From Deltaproteobacteria bacterium (GTDB lineage: Bacteria; Desulfobacterota; Desulfarculia; Adiutricales; Adiutricaceae): a DNA stretch of 40,927 nucleotides. The DNA is taken from contig JAISEK010000132.1 in the NCBI GenBank assembly GCA_031264145.1, positions 1 to 40,927 on the forward strand. Reading direction: 5' to 3'. Below the pieces are notes generated by a model. It had not been told where the DNA came from. It did no database searches and saw only the letters and a list, made by a program, of their open reading frames with translations. Position 1 is the first letter of the stretch; each line of letters begins with the position of its first letter. Below are positions 9,172 to 14,954 of this stretch, one piece after another. The translations under genes were made by a program, and so were the position numbers.

Positions 9172-9317
9172 TCGACACTAATATCCTGATTTCAGCCGCT
9201 TTGTTTCCAGACAGCATCCCGGCGCACAATGTCAACAACAGATTAAGCTGTCCCATCCTCAGATATGAGAAAGCGGTATTCGTTAATGGCCCGTTAACTG
9301 AGGAACAAGACGACTGA
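9159..9317 (+). pseudogene. Truncated PIN-domain toxin (VapC-like) remnant
   Basis: A 52-codon frame starts inside the end of the antitoxin gene. It begins MLVLIDTNILISAALFPDS, the N-terminal strand of a PIN-domain ribonuclease with its first metal-binding aspartate (D6). The fold then stops making sense: after about residue 22 the remaining 30 residues carry none of the other conserved acidic positions, and a stop follows. PIN toxins are usually about 130 aa, so roughly three quarters is missing. The junction lies about 60 bases before the IS200/IS605-like hairpins, so a transposition-related deletion is a plausible cause. Confidence 0.7.
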
Positions 9318-9373
9318 TTATTTGTACTGGGTACCGAGACATGGTGCTGAGATTGGCTGATGTCGATCTTCAG

Positions 9374-9444
9374 AGCGGCTTTAGCTGCTCAAAAGCGACT
9401 TTAGTCGCAGAAAAAAAGAGTAAGCCACCAGCTTTAGCTGGTGG
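9374..9444. repeat. Three consecutive CTTTAG-loop hairpins, IS200/IS605-end-like
   Basis: Three hairpins with the same centre occur in a row: AGCGGC-TTTA-GCTGCT (9374-9389, one G-T pair), GCGAC-TTTA-GTCGC (9395-9408) and CCACCAGC-TTTA-GCTGGTGG (9425-9444, perfect 8-bp stem). This style of short GC-rich hairpin resembles the ends of IS200/IS605 elements or REP-like derivatives. No tnpA or tnpB gene is present, so this would be a solo end or a non-autonomous copy. The last hairpin, followed by TTGTTA, could also terminate transcription of the antitoxin. Confidence 0.5.
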
Positions 9445-9569
9445 TTGTTACTTAACAAATCTAAGGGGGGACATACTCACTTCTTAACATTGGTATCCAG
9501 GATCGGAGCTGTGTTTTTATAAAAATCATACAGATATAATGTATATACGCTATAAAAATATACAGTGAG

Positions 9570-10151
9570 CTACATAATTAGTGAAGCCGCACATACCAGG
9601 ACCAGAACGGCGAGAACTCTATTGATAAGCGTCGGATGAGCTTGGAAGATTCTCTTCAGGCCAGCGCCGCAAAAAGCCCAGGTGAGAGTTCCGGCAAAGC
9701 CCACAACCGCCAACAGCACAGCGAACCAGATAAGGATTGTGACCTCATGGAAACTTGGTAGGATGAAAACCGAGAAAGCGGTTATACCGTAGGCGATGAG
9801 TTTAGGGTTCACCAGCTGGAGAGCGCAACCGGTTATCAGAAGTTTTCTTTGTCCCTGAACCGGGCCGTCATTGACGCCGCCGGATTTCCACAGGCGCCAT
9901 GCCAGCCAAACCATGTAGGCGCACCCTATAATCTTCATGATGAGCTCGGCGGAATCCAGATGCCGGGTGAGAAAGCTGCTTAACAATCCACAAGCCGACA
10001 TGGTTATGAGCATCCCCCCGAACACCCCGACGGAAAAAGTCACGCCGCTTCTCAATCCACGGGCTGCATGGGATAATGCCATGCAGTTGTTGGGGCCAGG
10101 CGTGAACGCACCGATGAAAATAAACGCCAGAAACGGTATGTAGCTGGTCAT
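9570..10151 (-). CDS. LysE/RhtB-family amino-acid exporter
   Basis: An inner-membrane exporter of the LysE/RhtB superfamily, which expels amino acids or related metabolites. The N-terminus carries the family signature GAFTPGPNN followed by a glycine-rich second segment (SVGVFGGMLITMSACGLL). About five or six hydrophobic segments span the 193 aa, the usual length. Start ATG 10151 has AGG seven bases upstream. The substrate cannot be told from sequence. It stands alone between acquired remnants, with intermediate base composition, and is flanked by a shared GTATATACGC motif at 9541 and 10213, so it may have arrived as a single-gene cassette. Confidence 0.88.
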   Translation of the reverse strand: MTSYIPFLAFIFIGAFTPGPNNCMALSHAARGLRSGVTFSVGVFGGMLITMSACGLLSSFLTRHLDSAELIMKIIGCAYMVWLAWRLWKSGGVNDGPVQGQRKLLITGCALQLVNPKLIAYGITAFSVFILPSFHEVTILIWFAVLLAVVGFAGTLTWAFCGAGLKRIFQAHPTLINRVLAVLVLVCAASLIM

Positions 10152-10210
10152 AAACAGGCCTATTCCTGCTAATCATAAAAACACGGTTTGATATTATTGT
10201 TTTCCGTATA

Positions 10211-10222
10211 GCGTATATACGC
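10211..10222. promoter_or_regulatory. Perfect palindrome upstream of the LysE-type exporter
   Basis: GCGTATATACGC is a perfect 12-bp palindrome 60 bases upstream of the exporter start. It could be an operator for a regulator of the exporter. Ten of its bases (GTATATACGC) recur at 9541-9550, beyond the 3' end of the gene, so a mobile-element end is an alternative. Confidence 0.35.
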
Positions 10223-10747
10223 CAAAAAATCTATAATTTTACTCTCTCAAATCCATTTCTTCAAAGATCATCATTAGGTTCTTCATGGCTTCTCACCTGT
10301 TTTGTCGCCACATCCCAATGTCAATAACTGGAGGCAGTCCCGGCGTCCAGCCCAAATAATCAAACGCCTTGGTCCCCAGTGGGAAGGTCATGGACGGATA
10401 CTTTTTTTTCATAGAGGGCAGGGCACCCTAAATTGGCCTTACAGGCATCATGGCAGACTTGGCCCCGCGAAACAGCCCCCAGGTGGCTCCCCAGGGCCAC
10501 CAGATTAGGCCAGGAAAGGCCAGTAACAGCCTGTTGCCAGGCCACCGGACGAAGCTTGGCCAGCCCAAGGTCCCGGTCCTTTGGACGCCTGTCATGAGCC
10601 GAAAGACCACCGTGCGGCCGACGACGGCATAATCCAGGTTTTCTGTCTCGAATGGCGCCAGAACCAACTCCTTCCCCAAGGAAGGCCGGGCGAGACATTT
10701 TGGCCCCCGTCCCCGGGACGGCACTGCTCCGCGGTCGGAAGGCGGCG
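10223..10747. other. Intergenic, no recognisable gene
   Basis: About 525 bases between the LysE-type exporter and the end of the aldehyde dehydrogenase. Composition rises steadily from AT-rich to GC-rich. Several overlapping open frames of 60-112 codons exist on both strands, but none has a recognisable domain or ribosome site. I regard the segment as non-coding or fully decayed. Confidence 0.5.
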
Positions 10748-12208
10748 TCAGCAGGGACCCAGGATGGTCTTTGGTTCCAGGCAGGCCCTCAGGCCGTAGG
10801 CCCCGTATTCCCGGCCCAGACCAGACAGCCTGAAGCCGCCGAAGGGGGCCTTGAGGTCGTTGCGGGGTCCGTTTATGACCACCCGGCCGGCGACCAGCCG
10901 ACCGGCGATCCTGTTGGCCCGGTCGAGGTCAGTGGAGCTGACGTAGGCCGCTAGCCCGTAAGGGCTGTCGTTGGCTATCTCCACGGCCTCGTCCTCGTCC
11001 CTGTAGGAAATGACCGAGAGGACCGGGCCGAAGATCTCTTCCCTGGCGATGGCCATGGAGTTCTTTACCTTGTGGAAGACGGTGGGTCTCGCAAAATAGC
11101 CGCCCTCCAGCCCCTCGACCCGTCCCAGCCCGCCCGTCAGGAGCTGGGCCCCTTCCTCCAGGCCCTTTCTTATGTAGCCCTGGACCCGCTCGAACTGTCC
11201 CAGGGTGGCCAAGGGTCCCAGCATGGTCTCCTCCTCCCAGGGATAGCCCACCTTGACCGACTCGGCCGCCTTCTTGACCAAGGCCAGGGCCTCGTCCAGC
11301 CTGGCCTCCGGGACCAGGAGGCGGCTCGCGGCGATGCACATCTGGCCGTTGTTGCCGTAGCAGTCCAGGACGGCCTGGGGCAGGGCCTGCCCCAGGTCGG
11401 CGTCGTCCAGGATGACGTTGGGCGACTTGCCGCCCAGCTCGAGGGTGATCCTTTTCATGCTCTCGGCCGAGTTGCGGTATATGGCCTGGCCGGCCCTGGT
11501 CGACCCGGTGAAGGAGACGAGATCGACGCCGGGGTTCGAGGAGATCTCGTTCCCTACCACCTCGCCCCTGCCGTTCACCAGGTTGACCACGCCGGCCGGG
11601 AGCCCGGCGGCGGCCAGGCACTCCATCATTATGCCGGTCTGGGTCGCCGAAAGCTCGCTGGGCTTGATGACGGCCGTGCAGCCGGCGGCCAGGACAGAGG
11701 CCAGCTTCATGGCGATCTGGGAGCTGGAGGCGTTCCAGGGGGTGATGATCCCCGCCACCCCCAGGGGTTCCAGGACCACCTTGGCCTGGCCAACGCGCTC
11801 GACGAACTCGAACTCGTCCAGGAGTTCCACGGCGAAGGCGAAGGCGTTGGCCGTGAGGCTGGTCCTGGCCCTGGCCACGCCCACGGGGGCCCCGTATTCC
11901 TGAACGCAGGCGTCGGTCATCTCCCCGGCCCTCTCCAGGACGGCGTCGCGGAGACGGCGCAGGCATTCCTGGCGTTCCTTGGCCGTCGTCTGGGAATAGA
12001 CCCGGAAGGCGCATCTGGCCGCCTCTATGGCCTGCCTCGCATCTTCCTCGTCGCCCAGGACGACCGTAGCCATTTTCTCGGAAGTAGAGGGGTTGATGAT
12101 GTCCATCTCCTCAGTGCCATGGGGCCTGATGAACTCGCCATCAACTAAGATTTTGTCCACCAACAGAATGGTGTACGGGTTCTGCGGGAAATCCGGCGGA
12201 AAGGGCAT
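10748..12208 (-). CDS. Aldehyde dehydrogenase, with a probably foreign N-terminal extension
   Basis: An NAD(P)-dependent aldehyde dehydrogenase oxidising an aldehyde to its acid. Visible features: ITPWNASSSQ with N159, K182 in VIKPSELSA, the nucleotide-binding FTGSTRAG, the general base E257 in LELGGKSPN, the catalytic C291 in NNGQMCIAASR, EEIFGPVL, and the C-terminal PFGGFRLSGLGREYG. The substrate is not identifiable. The open frame gives 486 aa from ATG 12208, three bases after the KilA-N stop. Residues 1-15 (MPFPPDFPQNPYTIL) do not look like a dehydrogenase; they resemble the N-terminus of type III-like restriction/DEAD-box subunits. The original start may be GTG 12160 (VDKILVDGEF). The body is GC-rich, unlike the region upstream. 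Confidence 0.85.
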   Translation of the reverse strand: MPFPPDFPQNPYTILLVDKILVDGEFIRPHGTEEMDIINPSTSEKMATVVLGDEEDARQAIEAARCAFRVYSQTTAKERQECLRRLRDAVLERAGEMTDACVQEYGAPVGVARARTSLTANAFAFAVELLDEFEFVERVGQAKVVLEPLGVAGIITPWNASSSQIAMKLASVLAAGCTAVIKPSELSATQTGIMMECLAAAGLPAGVVNLVNGRGEVVGNEISSNPGVDLVSFTGSTRAGQAIYRNSAESMKRITLELGGKSPNVILDDADLGQALPQAVLDCYGNNGQMCIAASRLLVPEARLDEALALVKKAAESVKVGYPWEEETMLGPLATLGQFERVQGYIRKGLEEGAQLLTGGLGRVEGLEGGYFARPTVFHKVKNSMAIAREEIFGPVLSVISYRDEDEAVEIANDSPYGLAAYVSSTDLDRANRIAGRLVAGRVVINGPRNDLKAPFGGFRLSGLGREYGAYGLRACLEPKTILGPC

Positions 12209-12211
12209 TGT

Positions 12212-12915
12212 TCAACCTTTCAGTTTTTTCATAGTAGGATGGTCGGTCAAAAGGGTCATCTGGTGGATGGCCAAGGCGTTCAATCGTTTCAGGCGCTCGG
12301 ATTCGGGCAGCCCCCCCTGGATGAACACGGCGTTCAGATTTTCCAGATTGGCCAGGCAAACCAATTGGGTGACGTTGGCCGAATCGCGCATGTTGCCTTT
12401 GTCGCCAGGATGGGCATTCCGCCACTGGGCGGCGGTTTGGCCGAAGAGGGCCACATTCAACAGGTCGGCCTCGGAAGCGTAGACGGCGCTGGCCTGGCTG
12501 GCGCTGACCTCCAGTGGAATGAGCCGTTCCTTGATGGCGTCGGTGTGTATGCGATAGTTGAGCTTGGCTATGTCGCGTCGCAGGTTCCAGCCAAACCGCC
12601 TATTTTCCTCCTCTTTGAGCCGCTGCACTTCTTTGAGCAAATAGAGTTTGAACTCCGGCGAAATCCATGACGCGAACTCGAAGGCGATGTCGCTGTGGGC
12701 GAAAGTACCGCCATAGCGCCCCGACTTGGAAATAATCCCAATTGCCCCGGTGGTCTCGATCCACCGTTGGGGTGATAGGACAAAATAGTTGCTGCCGGCC
12801 TCGTTTTTTAACCTCTCGAATTCGATAGGTTTAAAATTGGGGTTGCTCAGTTTTTCCCAGAGACCCAAGAACTCGATAGTGTCACGGCTGCGCATCCAAT
12901 TGTTGATATACTGAA
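12212..12915 (-). pseudogene. KilA-N domain protein, C-terminal portion of a split gene
   Basis: This reads as the DNA-binding KilA-N protein often found beside restriction-modification genes. An ATG-started frame at 12895 encodes 227 aa, including TIEFLGLWEKL, FVLSPQRWIETTGAIG, YGGTFAHSDIAFEFASW and LNYRIHTDAIKERLIP. In frame upstream of that ATG the conserved lead-in YINNW continues to about 12915, then meets a stop. The missing N-terminus lies at 12985-13122 in another frame. Expression from ATG 12895 of a protein lacking its first 50 or so residues is possible, but it would miss part of the KilA-N fold. Confidence 0.75.
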
Positions 12916-12984
12916 GACCTTAATGATTTGCCAAATATGCCAGCGATAGGCCTTGAGCACTTGCAACAAGACATGGCAGATCTT
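12916..12984. other. Short insertion splitting the KilA-N gene
   Basis: Between the two KilA-N fragments lies about 70-90 bases that do not belong to the domain. Read on the plus strand, the segment is open (for example DLPNMPAIGLEHLQQD), so it may be an inverted piece of another gene. Short similar sequences (TATAC..CAAT and TATAT..CAAT) sit at its two edges, but a clean target duplication is not evident. Confidence 0.45.
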
Positions 12985-13122
12985 TTAGGCATTGGGTATA
13001 ACAATAAAAGCGTCGGAAGGACTACGATATTTAGCGATGTCGGTAAGTGAAATATAATCGGCCTGGTCAAGGCCGACCAAGCGAACTTCAACATCTTTAA
13101 CTTGCAATTGTTTCAATGCCAT
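12985..13122 (-). pseudogene. KilA-N domain protein, N-terminal fragment
   Basis: A 45-codon frame begins MALKQLQVKDVEVRLVG and continues with DYISLTDIAKYRSPSDAF and IVI, the conserved beginning of KilA-N proteins, then runs into PNA and a TAA stop. It is out of frame with the C-terminal part downstream. The expected continuation (NWMRSRDTIEFLG) is found about 90 bases further on, so the gene was once continuous. Confidence 0.75.
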
Positions 13123-13179
13123 AGGTATTGCCTTCAATAATCCATCGGCTAAACCACTCGAATTCGAGGGGGTTGGAAT

Positions 13180-13546
13180 TCACAGCTTCATCTCGATCAC
13201 CTTGGTGGTGTCGTTGCCGAAAATATCGATCACCTTCACCGCCACCTTGTAGCGGCCCTTAGTGAGGGTGACGTAGTACTCCTCTTTTTGTAAGCTCTGG
13301 CGCTCGCGCTCTTCGGGGTTGAGGTTGGGGTTGATGACCACGAAATACTGGCGCTCGCATTTGGCCCAGGTTCAGGATTTCAAAGTTGCGGTATGGTACA
13401 TTTGCTGCCTTCAGTTGCCGCTGCACACCGATGAGGCGCTTGCGGCTGATGTGGATGGCGAAGCGACCCAGATCGCATCCGAATCCATTTGCAATTTTGT
13501 CGATAGACTTGACTTTTTCCAATTCTGGTCTCCTTTTTGTCGCCAA
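13180..13546 (-). pseudogene. Decayed DNA methyltransferase (type III Mod-like), C-terminal remnant
   Basis: The minus strand carries the end of an adenine-specific DNA methylase in pieces. One frame reads NCKWIR near 13481-13495; a second continues CDLGRFAIHISRKRLIG and YRNFEILNLG; a third, from about 13360, reads CERQYFVVINPNLNPEERE, then KGRYKVAVKVIDIFGNDTT and ends at 13180. Two or more frameshifts are needed to join them, so this is dead. The catalytic part is absent. With the KilA-N gene 57 bases downstream and the restriction-like codons after it, the original order seems to have been methylase, KilA-N, restriction subunit. Family naming is from memory of conserved phrases and is moderately sure. 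Confidence 0.6.
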
Positions 13547-13763
13547 GCGGCAAAGCTGGCCCTGCAGGAAACCCTGAGAAAGCCAAAATGATCAGGCGCT
13601 ACCTCAGTTGTCAGGCTTTAATTCAGCAGAATTCTAACCAGTAGGCTATTTGCAGAATCATAGACGTCCAGTTAGCCATTTAAGTCAGAACATATAGATC
13701 ATTAAGGCCTGGAGGGCCCGTAATACAGCCAGCTGGATGCTGACGAGAACCAGGGAATGGCAA
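13547..13763. other. Intergenic between methylase remnant and lipoprotein terminator
   Basis: Intermediate composition and no convincing gene. The part next to 13546 may be further decayed methylase sequence. This is the right-hand boundary of the acquired segment; GC-rich resident sequence resumes at about 13750. Confidence 0.45.
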
Positions 13764-13803
13764 AGCCCCAAGGAACCTGCCAGGAGGCAGGGGCCTTGGG
13801 GCT
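13764..13803 (-). terminator. Strong hairpin terminator after the lipoprotein gene
   Basis: A perfect 10-bp inverted repeat (AGCCCCAAGG / CCTTGGGGCT) encloses a second stem (CTGCC / GGCAG). On the minus strand it is followed by TTTG. It starts 22 bases after the stop of the lipoprotein gene and probably ends that transcript. Confidence 0.6.
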
Positions 13804-13825
13804 GGCTCTTTGGGCTGGGAAGGGT

Positions 13826-14665
13826 CTATCTGGCCTGGGCCGGCGGGTCTTGACCGTTGACCGCCAGGATGTTGGCACCCCTTATGGCCAACTCGCGGGC
13901 GTTTATCTCATCCTCTATAATCCTGTTGTTCTTCGTCAGTAGATCCAGGGTATTGTCGGTCCTCTTTGCCGCCGCGCTGAAGGTCGTCTGCTTCTTCTTG
14001 AACTGGCTCACCGTGTTCTTGGGGGCCCTGTCGGCCGTCCTGGCCTGCTCGAGCCTCACGACCTCGTCGAAGGTCTCGGTGTGCTTAACGTAATCGGCCT
14101 TGTATATCTCGAGGACCCTGATGGCGTCGTTGTTGCCGTCCCGGATCTCCTTGAGGCGCACCAGCATCTCCTCCTTGGACATGCCGCCCTTCTGGTAGGC
14201 CTTCTTGAGGGCCTTGTAGGAGCTCGAGTAGCAGTCGCAGGTCGCCTTGGCGAACTTCACGGCCACGTTGAGGTTGTTGGTCTCGGCGTCGATGGCCGTG
14301 TTGTAGGCCGCGAAGCGTTCCTGGAGCGCCTTTTCCTGGAGAGAGCTGGAGATCAGATAGGATCCGGCCAGGCCGGCCACGAGGCCCACGGCGGTGCCTA
14401 TGACCGCCCCCCTGGCGGTCCCCGAGGTGGCCAGGCCGACCACCAGCCCAGTGGCGGCCCCGACCAGGGCGCCAGTCAGGACGTCCTTCCTCATCTTCTC
14501 GTCGGCCGACCTGAGATCGGCCACGGGCTGGTAACAGTCGGGATAGTACTGGACCTTGACCGTCTGGGGTCCGTACTTGGAGCCGCAGCCGGCCGAGAGG
14601 AGCAGGGAGGCCACCAGGATCAGGACCAGTGGGGCGGACTTGCGTTCAAGGAATTTGCTCTTCAT
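13826..14665 (-). CDS. Glycine-zipper outer-membrane lipoprotein, candidate TagQ-like
   Basis: A 279-aa lipoprotein. The N-terminus has a basic start, a hydrophobic core (PLVLILVASLLL) and the lipobox SAGC with C27. After a short segment containing YYPDCYQPVADLR comes a glycine zipper at about residues 62-103 (GALVGAATGLVVGLA and GAVIGTAVGLVAGLAG), which could insert in or cross a membrane. The rest is charged and helical, with two more cysteines (CDC), and looks coiled-coil. I chose ATG 14665, with GGAGG upstream, over the longer frame to 14824. It lies downstream of the hybrid kinase at the end of the signalling cluster. TagQ, the outer-membrane lipoprotein of the PpkA pathway, has similar size and location, so it may be the TagQ counterpart; this is inference. 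Confidence 0.75.
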   Translation of the reverse strand: MKSKFLERKSAPLVLILVASLLLSAGCGSKYGPQTVKVQYYPDCYQPVADLRSADEKMRKDVLTGALVGAATGLVVGLATSGTARGAVIGTAVGLVAGLAGSYLISSSLQEKALQERFAAYNTAIDAETNNLNVAVKFAKATCDCYSSSYKALKKAYQKGGMSKEEMLVRLKEIRDGNNDAIRVLEIYKADYVKHTETFDEVVRLEQARTADRAPKNTVSQFKKKQTTFSAAAKRTDNTLDLLTKNNRIIEDEINARELAIRGANILAVNGQDPPAQAR

Positions 14666-14708
14666 CGGAAAACATCCCTCCAAGGACAGATAAATAGACA
14701 ATGGCCGG

Positions 14709-14714
14709 ATTATA
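14709..14714 (-). promoter_or_regulatory. Candidate -10 box of the lipoprotein gene
   Basis: On the minus strand a consensus TATAAT lies 44 bases upstream of the lipoprotein start, in an AT-rich 100-base patch between GC-rich genes. The expected -35 position holds only a weak T-rich match, so this is tentative. Confidence 0.3.
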
Positions 14715-14954
14715 GAAGTCAACGGCAATACATTAAAAAACCGCCATGGCAGAAGCAAGGCAATAAAAACTTTCAAACCACTGGCCATTACGGAACATTT
14801 GAAGTCATCATGGCCAGCTGGCATTTAACGAAACGATTTTCGTAAATTTAACCCGCCAGCCGCGCAATGTCAACCACCAATCGAGCGATTTCGCGTCTAT
14901 GGGGCCCAGCCGGCGGCGGGCCAGGCGGGTGCCCCCCGGGAGGGCCTGGCGGCC

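Noticed and set aside
10302-10724. Overlapping open frames on both strands between the exporter and the dehydrogenase
   Set aside because: No ribosome site, no family features, and the frames overlap each other; composition drifts rather than shows codon structure.
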